Below are positions 1-8,623 of a DNA stretch of 64,000 bases, one piece after another. The translations under genes were made by a program, and so were the position numbers. The number at the start of each line of letters is the position of its first letter. The stretch's first letter is position 1. The notes below the pieces were generated by a model that made no database searches, was not told the origin of the DNA, and saw only the letters and a program-made list of their open reading frames with translations. This stretch comes from Ancylobacter lacus (GTDB taxonomy: Bacteria; Pseudomonadota; Alphaproteobacteria; Rhizobiales; Xanthobacteraceae): positions 62,001-126,000 of the forward strand of contig NZ_JAHBGE010000013.1 in assembly GCF_018390635.1 (NCBI RefSeq), read 5' to 3'.

Positions 1-2
1 AC

Positions 3-2156
3 TACCACGTGGTCGGCGCGCTGCGCCTCGCCCACACCGCCGAGCGCATGGCCGAGTTCCACCATATCGCCGCCATGGCGCGGATGAACGGGATGGACTT
101 CGAGGTGCTGCCGCCGGAGGCGATTCCCGAGCGCCACCCCTTCATCGGGCTGGACGACCTCGTCGGCGCGCTGTGGGACCCCTATGACGGCGACATCGAC
201 CCCGCCCAGCTCACCCAGGCGCTGGCCAAGGGCGCGCGCGACCTCGGCGCCCGCATCCGCCGCTTCACCCGCGTCACCGCGCTGGCCCGCACCCCCGGCG
301 GGGAATGGAAGGTCACCACCGACCAGGGCGAGGTGATCGCCGAGGTGGTGGTGAACGCGGCCGGCTACCGCGCCGGCGAGATCATGGCGCTGCTCGGCCG
401 GCATCTGCCCATCGTCTCGCTGCAGCACCAGTATCTCGTGACCGAGGACGTGCCCGAGGTGCTGGCCCACAGCGCCCGGCTGCCGCTGATGCGCGACCCC
501 GATGTCGGCTATTATCTCCGGCAGGAGCGCGGCGGCTTCATCCTCGGCCCCTATGAGCGCGACCCGCGGCCGATGTGGCTGGAGGGCATCCCCGACGATT
601 TCTCCTTCCAGCTCTGGGACCAGGACCTCGACCGGCTGGAGAGCGGCATAGAGGCGGCGATGGAGCGGGTGCCGGTGCTCGCCGCCGCCGGCATCCGCCG
701 CGTCGTCAACGGGCCGATCCCCTATTCGCCGGACGGCAACCCCTATATCGGGCCGGAGCACGGCCTGCCGAATTTCTTCCACTGCAACACCTTCAGCTTC
801 GGCATCGCCCAGGCCGGCGGCGCCGGCAAGTCGCTGGCGGAATGGGTGGTGGAGGGCCGGCCGGAATGGGACCTGTGGTCGCTCGACCGCCGCCGCTACA
901 CCGGCTACGCCGACGACGCCTTCACCGTGGCGCGCGCGGTCGAGATCTACCAGAACGAATATGCCCCGGCCTTTCCCCATGAGGAGCGCCCGGCCGGGCG
1001 GCCGCAGCGGCGCTCCGCGCTCTACCCCGCGCAGGCCGCCGCCGGCGCGGTGTTCGGCCTGCGCAGCGGCTGGGAGCAGGTGGTCTATGTCGACCCGGAG
1101 GGGGTGGCGCCGCAGCCCTCGCTCACCTTCGGCCGGGTGCGCAACTGGTTCGACCTCGTCGGCGCGGAGGTGGCGGCGGTGCGCGGCGCCGCCGGGCTGA
1201 TCGAGCTGCCGGGCCTCGCCCGCTTCCGCATCGAGGGGCCCAGGGCGGCGGCCCATCTCGACCGGGTGCTGGCCTCGGCCCTGCCGGCGCCCGGCCATGC
1301 CGCCCGCGCTTTGGCGCTGGCGCCCGATGGCGGCCTTGCCAGCGACCTCTTCCTCATCCGCACCGGGCCCGAGGCCTTCCTCGCGACCGCCCCGGCGGCG
1401 GCGGAGTGGCACGATGACGACGTGCTGCGGCGCGGCCTGCCGGCGGACGGCACGGTGACGATCCGCGAGGCCGGCGCGGAGGAGACGGTGCTGCTGCTGG
1501 CCGGCCCGCAGGCGGACGCCATCCTCGGCGCGCTCACGGCGGCCGATCTCTCGACAGGCGACTTCCCGCCGCGGGCTGCACGGCCGCTCGTCGTGGCCGG
1601 GGTCGAAGTGCTGGCGGTGCGCGCGGGCTGCGGCGGGGAGCCGGGCTGGCAGCTTCATGTGGCGATGGCGGCGGCGCCCGGGCTTTACGCTGCGCTGCTC
1701 GCCGCCGGGGCGCCGCTGGGGCTGCGGCCGTTCGGCGCCTATGCGCTGGAGTGCCTGCGGCTGGAGGCCGGGGAGCCGGCCTGGAAGGTGGATATCGGCT
1801 TCGGCGAAACCCCGTTCGACGCCGGCCTCGGCGGCGCGGTGGAGGTGGGGAAGGCGGGCTTCGTCGGCCGCGACGCGCGGCCGGGGGAGGGCGCGCCGGT
1901 GGCGCGGCGGCTGGTGACCTTTACGCTGGCCGAGCCGGGCGAGGCCGACGCCCCGGCGGGGGCCCCGGTGTTCGCTGGGGATGCCTGCATCGGCGTGGTG
2001 ACCTCCGGCGGGTGGAGCTACACGCGGGGCGCCAGCCTCGGCCTCACCTCCGTCGCGGCGGGGCAGGGGCTGCCCGGCGCCGAGGTGACGATCGAGGTGT
2101 ATGGCCAGCGCCGGCCGGCGGTTCTCGGCGCGGGGCCGGCGCCGGTCGCCGGCTGA
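3..2156 (+). CDS. FAD-dependent dimethylglycine/sarcosine dehydrogenase-like protein (5' partial)
   Basis: Flavoprotein expected to oxidise an N-methylated glycine derivative such as dimethylglycine or sarcosine, passing the one-carbon unit to tetrahydrofolate. The reading frame is open to the left edge, and the visible product begins inside the FAD (DAO) domain, so about 100 N-terminal residues with the dinucleotide-binding motif lie outside the window. The DAO part covers roughly visible residues 1-310 and ends with FHCNTFSFGIAQAGGAGKS. A GcvT-type aminomethyltransferase domain follows from about 345 to the end and includes VTSGGWSYTRGASLG. This two-domain layout is that of dimethylglycine and sarcosine dehydrogenases. 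It converges on a LysR gene across a strong hairpin. The Rieske oxygenase just beyond suggests a glycine-betaine or related demethylation pathway. The exact substrate is not determined. Confidence 0.85.
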   Translation, partial: YHVVGALRLAHTAERMAEFHHIAAMARMNGMDFEVLPPEAIPERHPFIGLDDLVGALWDPYDGDIDPAQLTQALAKGARDLGARIRRFTRVTALARTPGGEWKVTTDQGEVIAEVVVNAAGYRAGEIMALLGRHLPIVSLQHQYLVTEDVPEVLAHSARLPLMRDPDVGYYLRQERGGFILGPYERDPRPMWLEGIPDDFSFQLWDQDLDRLESGIEAAMERVPVLAAAGIRRVVNGPIPYSPDGNPYIGPEHGLPNFFHCNTFSFGIAQAGGAGKSLAEWVVEGRPEWDLWSLDRRRYTGYADDAFTVARAVEIYQNEYAPAFPHEERPAGRPQRRSALYPAQAAAGAVFGLRSGWEQVVYVDPEGVAPQPSLTFGRVRNWFDLVGAEVAAVRGAAGLIELPGLARFRIEGPRAAAHLDRVLASALPAPGHAARALALAPDGGLASDLFLIRTGPEAFLATAPAAAEWHDDDVLRRGLPADGTVTIREAGAEETVLLLAGPQADAILGALTAADLSTGDFPPRAARPLVVAGVEVLAVRAGCGGEPGWQLHVAMAAAPGLYAALLAAGAPLGLRPFGAYALECLRLEAGEPAWKVDIGFGETPFDAGLGGAVEVGKAGFVGRDARPGEGAPVARRLVTFTLAEPGEADAPAGAPVFAGDACIGVVTSGGWSYTRGASLGLTSVAAGQGLPGAEVTIEVYGQRRPAVLGAGPAPVAG

Positions 2157-2181
2157 GCGGGGCCGGCCGCCCGATGAAAGA

Positions 2182-2209
2182 GGGCGGCGTCGCCCGGGCG
2201 ACGCCGCCC
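2182..2209. terminator. Perfect 28-bp palindrome between convergent genes
   Basis: Two 14-base arms, GGGCGGCGTCGCCC and its exact reverse complement, lie back to back between the convergent dehydrogenase and LysR genes. As RNA it forms an 11-12 bp GC stem with a small CCCGGG-type loop on either strand. There is no U-tract, so bidirectional or Rho-assisted termination is inferred. Confidence 0.6.
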
Positions 2210-2313
2210 CAAGTCGGGGGGAGGAACGTGAAGCGACACGTCATGGCGGGAAGGTGCCGCGGCGCGGGCGCGGCGTCTTTCCAATCCGCCGCTTCGGCGC
2301 CGCACCCCGCCCT

Positions 2314-3231
2314 TCACGCCTCACGCCCGGGCTGCGCGGCGAAATAGGCCGCGACATGGGCGGCGAAGCGGGAGAGGAGGCCGCGCGACGGCCCCGGCCG
2401 GGTGGCGAGGACGATGCCGAGCGGGCGCACCGGGCCGGTGAGCGGTAGCGTCCGCACCCGGCGCCCGTCATAGGTGTCGGCGCCGTGCGGGCGCATCACC
2501 AGCAGGGTGAAGCCGAACCCCGCCGCCACCGCGCAGCGCACCCCCTCGATCGAGGTCGAGACATAGGCAATGGGCGGGCTGATGCCGCCCTCCGCCAGCA
2601 GCTCCTCGAAATAGGCCCGGCTTCCCGGCCCGTCGAGCATGACATAGGGCTCCTGCGCCAGCTCCTCCATGGCGAGCGCGGCCCGCCCGGCGAGGCGGTG
2701 GTCCTCCGCCAGCACCACCATCGGCTTCAGCGCCGCCAGCTCGACCCGGGCGAGGCCGGAGAGGTCGGCGCCACGGTCATAGGTCAGGGCGGCGTCGATG
2801 GTGCCGGCCCGCACCGCCTCCGCCAGCTCGGTCAGCGCCATCTCCTCCGGGCGGACGATGACGCCCGGCGCCGCCCCGGCGAAGCCGCGGATGATGTCGG
2901 CGGCGTAGAACGGGGCGAGGGTGCGGAACACGCCGAGCCGTATCTCGCCCGCCGCCTCCGCCGCCAGCGCCCGCGCCTCGCGTTCCACCTGCGCCGCGCC
3001 GTCCAGCAGGGCGCCGGCATGGCCGAGGAAGGCGCGCCCTTCCAGCGTGAGGGTGAGGCCGCGGGCATGGTGGCGCTCGAACAGGGTGAGCCCGGTCACC
3101 GCTTCCAGCTTTTCCAGCGCCTGCGCCACCGAGGGCTGCGAGATGTTGAGCGCCCGCGCCGCCGCCGCGATGCCACCCTGTTCGGCCACGGCGCGGAAAT
3201 AGCCGAGCTGGCGGAGCGTGAAACGAACCAT
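2314..3231 (-). CDS. LysR-family transcriptional regulator
   Basis: A 305-residue LysR-type regulator. Residues about 5-62 form the winged helix-turn-helix (LRQLGYFRAVAEQGGIAAAA, then SQPSVAQALEKLE). Residues about 90-295 are the periplasmic-binding-protein-like effector domain. The ATG at 3231 is chosen because AAGGA lies just upstream and the HTH starts at once; the frame stays open far beyond it without meaning. It is divergent from the Rieske oxygenase gene, the usual LysR layout, with about 117 bp of shared upstream DNA. It probably controls the oxygenase and perhaps the dehydrogenase in response to a methylamine-type effector; that effector is inferred. Confidence 0.88.
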   Translation of the reverse strand: MVRFTLRQLGYFRAVAEQGGIAAAARALNISQPSVAQALEKLEAVTGLTLFERHHARGLTLTLEGRAFLGHAGALLDGAAQVEREARALAAEAAGEIRLGVFRTLAPFYAADIIRGFAGAAPGVIVRPEEMALTELAEAVRAGTIDAALTYDRGADLSGLARVELAALKPMVVLAEDHRLAGRAALAMEELAQEPYVMLDGPGSRAYFEELLAEGGISPPIAYVSTSIEGVRCAVAAGFGFTLLVMRPHGADTYDGRRVRTLPLTGPVRPLGIVLATRPGPSRGLLSRFAAHVAAYFAAQPGREA

Positions 3232-3348
3232 ATTCTTCCTTCGCCAGACCTCGGTTATTCGAGGTTTTATGGAGGTTAGAACGGCGCCACTCTGGAGGCC
3301 AGTCCGCACCGCGTTTCGCCCGCCCCCCTTTTCGCACAAGGCCCCGCC

Positions 3349-4503
3349 ATGCCGCCGCTCCCGCCCGCCGCCGAACTTCTGGCCACCGCCGCCCGCCCCT
3401 TCGAGGACGCCCGCGCCATGCCGCCGAGCGTCTACACCAGCGCCGACTTCCTCCAGCGCGAGCTGGACACCATCTTCGCCCGCGAATGGATGTGCGTCGG
3501 CCGGGCGAGCGCGCTGGCCGAGCCGGGCGACTACCTCACCTATGAGCTGGCCGGCCAGCCGGTGATGGTGCTGCGCGACCGCGAGGGCGGGGTGCGGGCC
3601 TTCTCCAATGTGTGCCTGCACCGCATGTCGACCCTGCTGGAAGGGCGGGGCAACCGCCGCAGCATCGTGTGCCCCTACCACGCCTGGACCTATGGGCTGG
3701 ACGGGCGGCTGCGCGGGGCGCCGTTCATGGCGGAGACCACCGGCTTCTGCAAGGAGGACTACGCCCTGCCGGCCATACGCTGCGAGGAGTGGCTGGGCTG
3801 GATCTACATCACGCTGAACGACGACGCCCCCGCCGTCGCCGAGACGCTCGCCCCGCTCACGCCGATGATCGCGGACTACGGCATGGAGAACTATGTCGAG
3901 TGCTTCCGCGAGACCCATGTGTGGGACACCAACTGGAAGGTGCTCGCCGAGAACTTCATGGAGAGCTACCACCTGCCGGTGTGCCACGCCGCCACCGTGG
4001 GCGGCCATTCCAAGCTGGAGGAGATGGAGTGCCCGCCGGGGCTGGCGGCCTTCAACTACCACTGGATCACCAAGGAAGCCTCGCTGCCGATCGGCAACGC
4101 CCACCCCACCAACACCCGGCTGGAAGGGCGCTGGCGCAAGACCACGGCGCTGCTGGCGCTCTACCCCAGCCACCTCATCACCCTGACGCCGGGCTATTTC
4201 TGGTATCTCTCGCTCCACCCGCAGGGGCCGGACAAGGTGGGGCTGCTGTTCGGCGGCGGGCTCTCGCCGGAGTTCATGGCCGACCCGCGGGCGCCGGACT
4301 ACATCGCCACCCTCAAGGGCCTGCTCGACGAGGTGAACGAGGAGGATCGGGGCTGCACCGAGAAGGTGTTCCGCGGCATGAAGGCCGGCCGGGCGCGCGG
4401 CGGCCACCTCTCCTATCTCGAACGCCCGATCTACGATTTCATGCACTACATCGCCGAGCGGACCGCCGGTTTCGACCGTTCCTTCGCCCTCGCGGCGGAG
4501 TGA
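3349..4503 (+). CDS. Rieske non-heme iron oxygenase, quaternary-ammonium type
   Basis: Terminal oxygenase alpha subunit of 384 residues. The Rieske [2Fe-2S] ligands are C89 and H91 (CLHR) and C108 and H111 (CPYHAW). The catalytic iron site is in ENFMESYHLPVCH: H208 and H213, with D333 (EEDRGCTEK) as the likely third ligand. The residue that bridges Rieske and mononuclear centres is Glu205 rather than the usual Asp. Glutamate there is known from quaternary-amine oxygenases such as carnitine monooxygenase CntA. Together with the neighbouring GcvT-type dehydrogenase this supports N-demethylation of glycine betaine, a proline betaine or a similar compound. No reductase partner gene is visible in the window. 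Choline, carnitine or an aromatic substrate cannot be excluded. Confidence 0.85.
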   Translation: MPPLPPAAELLATAARPFEDARAMPPSVYTSADFLQRELDTIFAREWMCVGRASALAEPGDYLTYELAGQPVMVLRDREGGVRAFSNVCLHRMSTLLEGRGNRRSIVCPYHAWTYGLDGRLRGAPFMAETTGFCKEDYALPAIRCEEWLGWIYITLNDDAPAVAETLAPLTPMIADYGMENYVECFRETHVWDTNWKVLAENFMESYHLPVCHAATVGGHSKLEEMECPPGLAAFNYHWITKEASLPIGNAHPTNTRLEGRWRKTTALLALYPSHLITLTPGYFWYLSLHPQGPDKVGLLFGGGLSPEFMADPRAPDYIATLKGLLDEVNEEDRGCTEKVFRGMKAGRARGGHLSYLERPIYDFMHYIAERTAGFDRSFALAAE

Positions 4504-4523
4504 GCCCGGCGCCGCGGCGGCGG

Positions 4524-4544
4524 CCGGCGCGCCCGCCGCGCCGG
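4524..4544 (+). terminator. Candidate terminator after the Rieske gene
   Basis: CCGGCGCG and CGCGCCGG form a perfect 8-bp stem with a 5-nt loop, 20 bp after the oxygenase stop codon. No U-tract follows. Confidence 0.4.
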
Positions 4545-4737
4545 GGCCATGGCGGCCGTGGCGGCGCTGCGGTTTCCCACGGTTCCGTCGGCCGCGCCCG
4601 CGAATGGCGCTTTTCGCCGCCGGCTCTCCGCGCCTATGATGGCGGCCGGTGAGTGGGGTTGCGCGGAGGTCATGGGCTGGCCGTGGCAGGCTGATCCGGC
4701 ACGGAATCGACCTCGTCCTGCGAGGCGCCGGGAAGCT

Positions 4738-5796
4738 GTGGCATGGCGCCGGTATGGGCTTATGGCGCTGGCGTTTTTCGCCACCGCCGGTGCCGCCCGC
4801 GCCGGCGAGGCGCCGGCCGCCACGGTCGAGCTGCAGGTCGTCGGTGGCCTCGCCGGGGTGACGCAGTACACCCGGTTCGAGCAGCCCTTCTGGACCGAGG
4901 AGATCGAGCAGCGCTCGCAGGGGCGCATCCGCGCCACCATCCGCCCGCTCGACGGCGGCAGCCTGCGCGCCGAGGAGATGCTGCAGCTCATGCGGCTCGG
5001 CGTGGTGCCCTTCGGCACCGCCATCGTCACCGTGGTCGCCGGCGACGAGCCGGAGCTGAACGCCATCGACCTGCCGGTGCTCAACCCCGACATCGACGCG
5101 CTGCGCCGCTCGGTCGGGCTGCTGCGCCAGCCGCTGGGCGACATGCTGCGCACCCGCTACGGCATCGAGCTGCTGGGGGTCTATGCCTACCCCGCGCAGG
5201 TGCTGTTCTGCACCCGCGCCTTCCGCGGGCTGGACGATCTCGCCGGGCGCAAGATCCGCACCTCGTCCGTCGGCCAGTCGGATTTCGTCGGCGCGCTCGG
5301 CGCCGTCCCCGTGCAGGTGCCCTTCGCCGACATCCTGCCGGCGCTGCGGGCGGGCGTGGCGGACTGCGCCATCACCGGCACGCTCAGCGGCTACGAGATC
5401 GGCCTGCCGGGCGTCGCCAGCCATGTCCATGCCATGGCGATCAGCTGGGGCGTGTCGGTGTTCGGCGCCAATGAGCAGGCGTGGGAGGCGCTGCCGCCCG
5501 ATCTCCGGGCCATCATCCGCAGCGGCGTGGCCGATCTCGAAAAGCGCATCTGGGCCGGGGTGGAGCGCGACACCGAGCGGGGCATCGCCTGCAACACCGG
5601 GCGGGCCTCCTCCTGCGGCGGGCCGCCCGGCCGGATGACGCTGGTGCCCACCTCCGCCGCGGATCAGGCCCGGCGCCGCCAGCTTCTCGCGCAGGCGGTG
5701 CTGCCCCGCTGGATCGAGCGCTGCGGCCCGGCCTGCACCCGGCTGTGGGACGACCTGCGCGCCGCCGCGCAGGGCGTCGAGCCGCAACATGAGTGA
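4738..5796 (+). CDS. TRAP-type (DctP) periplasmic substrate-binding protein
   Basis: Periplasmic binding protein of the DctP family, about 352 residues from the chosen start. A GTG at 4738 gives MAWRRYGLMALAFFATAGA, a clean signal peptide cleaved near ARA-GEAP, with GGGAAG upstream. The frame is open back to 4549, but that extension (63 residues) is Arg/Pro-rich and would bury the signal peptide. Family-like features include a GGSLRAEEMLQLMRLG segment, DDLAGRKIRTSS and the substrate-selecting stretch ALRAGVADCAITGTLSGYE. Two Cys pairs near the C-terminus (CNTGRASSC and CGPAC) might form disulfides. No DctQ or DctM membrane partner is present. The next gene, 24 bp on, is a membrane GGDEF-EAL protein, so this protein may act as a sensor subunit rather than a transporter part. 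Confidence 0.8.
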   Translation: MAWRRYGLMALAFFATAGAARAGEAPAATVELQVVGGLAGVTQYTRFEQPFWTEEIEQRSQGRIRATIRPLDGGSLRAEEMLQLMRLGVVPFGTAIVTVVAGDEPELNAIDLPVLNPDIDALRRSVGLLRQPLGDMLRTRYGIELLGVYAYPAQVLFCTRAFRGLDDLAGRKIRTSSVGQSDFVGALGAVPVQVPFADILPALRAGVADCAITGTLSGYEIGLPGVASHVHAMAISWGVSVFGANEQAWEALPPDLRAIIRSGVADLEKRIWAGVERDTERGIACNTGRASSCGGPPGRMTLVPTSAADQARRRQLLAQAVLPRWIERCGPACTRLWDDLRAAAQGVEPQHE

Positions 5797-5820
5797 GGCC
5801 ATGGCACGCGGCACCCGGCC

Positions 5821-8505
5821 ATGATCTGGCAGCGACCGAAGCTCGCCATCGCGCTGGGAGCCGGACTGCTGCTGCTGCTGGTGGGCGCCGCGACGGCGAG
5901 CCTGCTGGCGCGCGGGGAACGCGCGGCGCTGGCGGTGGCCCGGGCCGGCCTCGCCCGCGCCGCGCTGGCGGTGGAGAATGCGCTGGACCGGCAGCTGCTC
6001 CAGGTCCACGGCGCGCTCGCCAGCCTGCCCGCGCTGTTCGACGCCGCCCAGGCCGCCCCCGGCGCGTCGCCGCTGGCGGTCGCCCTGCTGCGGACCCTCA
6101 ATTTCCAGACGCTGGCCTATCGCGACCTGCTGCTGGTCGGGCCGGACGGCGCCATCCTCGCCTCGGCCCGCGCCACCGCCGGCCGCCGCGTGCTGCCGGC
6201 CGAGGTTCGGGCGCTGACCCAGCAGCCGACCGCGCTCGCCGGGCCGGTGCGCAACAATGTGACGGGGGACTGGTCGGTCTATGTCGGGCGCCGGGTGCCG
6301 GGCTGGAGCGGCGTCACCCCGGTCGCGGAGGTGCCGCTGCGCACGCTGATGGGGCTGCTGGAGGAGTCCGGGGTGCCGCCGGGGGTGCGGATCGCGCTTG
6401 AGCGGCCGGGCGGCGTGCTCATCGCCTCGCAGCCCCACGACGAGACGATGACCGGGCGGGTCGTGCCCGGCGCGCTGGGCGGCCACACCCCGGACGGCGC
6501 GGTCTTTCGCAGCGACCCGCCCGACGGGCCGCCGCAGCTCGCCGTGGTGCGCGCCTCGCTCTATGGCGACGTGCGGATCGTGCTCTATCAGGGGCTCGAC
6601 CAGGTGCTGGCAAGCTGGCACGGCGAGCGCGACGGCATTCTCATGATCGCCGCCGGCGGCGCCTTCATGATCGTGGCCTTCGCCGCCGCGCTCGCGGTGG
6701 CGGTGCATCAGCGCGAGCGGGTGGAGGCGGAGCGGGCCCGCGCCGCCGACGTGCTGTTCAACGCCATCGAGGCGATGTCCGACGGTTTCGTCATGTGGGA
6801 CGAGCAGGACCGCTTCGTCACCTGCAACCAGCGCTTCCGCGAGCTCTACGCCCTGTCCTCGCCGTTCCTGAAGCCGGGCATCCGGTTTGAGGAGGTGGTG
6901 CGGCGGGGCGTGGCGCTGGGGCAGTACCCGCAGGCGGAGGGCGACCCCGAGGGTTTCGTGCGCGCCATGCTCGACCTGCACCGCGACGTGGCCGGGTCGG
7001 TGGAGCGGCTGCTGCCGGGCGGGCGCTGGGTCCTCATCAAGGAGCGCCGCACCGCCGATGGCGGCATCGTCGGCATCCGCACCGACATCACCGCGCTGAA
7101 GACGGCGCTGGCGGAGCTGGCCCTCGCCAATGAGCGCGCCGGCGAGGCGGCGGCCGAGACCCGGCGGCAGAACGCCGTGCTGGTGGAGCGGGAAAAGCAG
7201 ATCCGCTACCTCGCCGAGCATGACGACCTCACCACGCTGCCCAACCGGGCGTTCTTCCGTGAGCGGATCGGCGCCATGCTGCGCGGCCCGTTCGCGGCGG
7301 GCGAGGTGCTCGCGCTGCTGTTCCTCGATCTCGACCGCTTCAAGGACATCAACGACACGCTGGGCCATCCGGTCGGCGATGCCCTGCTGCGGGCGGCGGC
7401 GCAGCGGCTCGACGGCTGCGTCGGCGACGGTAGCCGGGTCGCCCGGCTCGGCGGCGACGAATTCGCCGTCATCTGCACCGGGCCCGGCCCGGCCACCGTG
7501 GGGCAGGCGCTGGCGGACGAGATCATCGCCGCCCTCTCGGAACCCTATTACCTGCGCGGCCACACCCTGTCGGTCACCGTGAGCATCGGCATCGCGGTGG
7601 CGCGGGGGGAGGGGGCGGACGCCGACGTGCTGCTGCGGCAGGCCGACCTCGCGCTCTACCGTGCCAAGGCGCAGGGCGGCGGCACGGCCTGCCTGTTCGA
7701 GCCCGGGATGGACGAGAAGCTGCACGACCGGCTGCAGCTCGAGGCCGATCTGCGCGAGGCGGTGGTGACCGAGCCGTTCGAGCTGGCCTACCAGCCGATC
7801 TTCGATCTCGCCTCGAACCGGGCGCTCGGCGTCGAGGCGCTGCTGCGCTGGCGCCACCCGACGCGGGGGCTCATCAGCCCGGCGGTGTTCGTGCCGCTGG
7901 CGGAGGATACCCGGCTGATCGTGGATATCGGCGCCTGGGTGCTGCGCCGGGCCTGCGCCGATGCCTGCCGGCTGCCGCCAGACGTGACGGTGGCGGTCAA
8001 TCTCTCGCCGGTGCAGCTCGCGGTGGGCGACATCGTCGCCACCGTGGCCGCCGCCGTGGCGGAAACCGGCGTCGCCCCCGGCCGGCTGGAGCTGGAGATC
8101 ACCGAAACCGCGCTGTTCGCCAACGACCAGCGCAATATCGACACGCTCCGGCGGCTCAAGGCCCTGGGCATGGCGATCGTGCTGGACGATTTCGGCACCG
8201 GCTATTCCAGCCTCAGCCACCTCCGGCTGTTTCCGTTCAGCAAGATCAAGATCGACCGCTCCTTCGTCAGCGAGATGGCGGTGCGGGCGGACAGCGCCGC
8301 CATCGTCGAGGCGACGGTGGCGCTGGCGCAGCGGCTCGGCATGGCGACCACGGCGGAAGGCATCGAGACCATGGACCAGCACGAGCGGGTCCGCCGCGCC
8401 GGCTGCACCCAGGCGCAGGGCTACTATCTCGGCCGCCCTCAGCCGCTGGAGCTGGCTCGTGCCGTGTTCACGGCGCGCGCGCGGGAATCGGCGGGCGCGG
8501 ACTGA
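5821..8505 (+). CDS. Membrane-bound PAS-GGDEF-EAL cyclic-di-GMP enzyme
   Basis: An 894-residue bifunctional c-di-GMP protein. TM1 (about 8-30) and TM2 (about 274-298, LMIAAGGAFMIVAFAAALAV) bracket a periplasmic sensor region of about 240 residues. A PAS domain follows at about 315-430, then GGDEF with RLGGDEF near residue 544 and EAL with EALLRW starting at E672. The EAL domain keeps the expected metal and catalytic motifs: NLSPVQL, LEITET, DDFGTGYSSLS, KIKIDRSF and EGIET. GGDEF is intact, but there is no RxxD inhibitory site in the segment just before it (CVGDGSRVA). Both synthesis and hydrolysis are therefore possible. Cotranscription with the upstream DctP protein suggests the periplasmic domain reads a ligand-loaded binding protein; that link is inference. 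Confidence 0.9.
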   Translation: MIWQRPKLAIALGAGLLLLLVGAATASLLARGERAALAVARAGLARAALAVENALDRQLLQVHGALASLPALFDAAQAAPGASPLAVALLRTLNFQTLAYRDLLLVGPDGAILASARATAGRRVLPAEVRALTQQPTALAGPVRNNVTGDWSVYVGRRVPGWSGVTPVAEVPLRTLMGLLEESGVPPGVRIALERPGGVLIASQPHDETMTGRVVPGALGGHTPDGAVFRSDPPDGPPQLAVVRASLYGDVRIVLYQGLDQVLASWHGERDGILMIAAGGAFMIVAFAAALAVAVHQRERVEAERARAADVLFNAIEAMSDGFVMWDEQDRFVTCNQRFRELYALSSPFLKPGIRFEEVVRRGVALGQYPQAEGDPEGFVRAMLDLHRDVAGSVERLLPGGRWVLIKERRTADGGIVGIRTDITALKTALAELALANERAGEAAAETRRQNAVLVEREKQIRYLAEHDDLTTLPNRAFFRERIGAMLRGPFAAGEVLALLFLDLDRFKDINDTLGHPVGDALLRAAAQRLDGCVGDGSRVARLGGDEFAVICTGPGPATVGQALADEIIAALSEPYYLRGHTLSVTVSIGIAVARGEGADADVLLRQADLALYRAKAQGGGTACLFEPGMDEKLHDRLQLEADLREAVVTEPFELAYQPIFDLASNRALGVEALLRWRHPTRGLISPAVFVPLAEDTRLIVDIGAWVLRRACADACRLPPDVTVAVNLSPVQLAVGDIVATVAAAVAETGVAPGRLELEITETALFANDQRNIDTLRRLKALGMAIVLDDFGTGYSSLSHLRLFPFSKIKIDRSFVSEMAVRADSAAIVEATVALAQRLGMATTAEGIETMDQHERVRRAGCTQAQGYYLGRPQPLELARAVFTARARESAGAD

Positions 8506-8552
8506 ACAGGGGCGGCGAGGCGGGAGGGGGCGGCGGCGCTGGCCGTGGGAGC

Positions 8553-8579
8553 CGATGCCCGGCGCGGGGCCGGGCATCG
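8553..8579. terminator. Bidirectional terminator hairpin
   Basis: CGATGCCCGGC and GCCGGGCATCG form a perfect 11-bp stem around a 5-nt loop. The hairpin lies between the convergent GGDEF-EAL and aminotransferase genes. There is no U-tract. Confidence 0.65.
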
Positions 8580-8623
8580 GGAGGAACGTTGCGCCGTTCA
8601 GATGGCGCGGCGCGGATGGCGGC

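Noticed and set aside
2314-8577. A leftward open frame of more than 2000 codons opposite the Rieske, TRAP and GGDEF-EAL genes
   Set aside because: Only its last 305 codons (LysR) look like a protein. The rest is low-complexity Arg/His/Gly-rich antisense of genes with clear domains, as expected at 70% GC.
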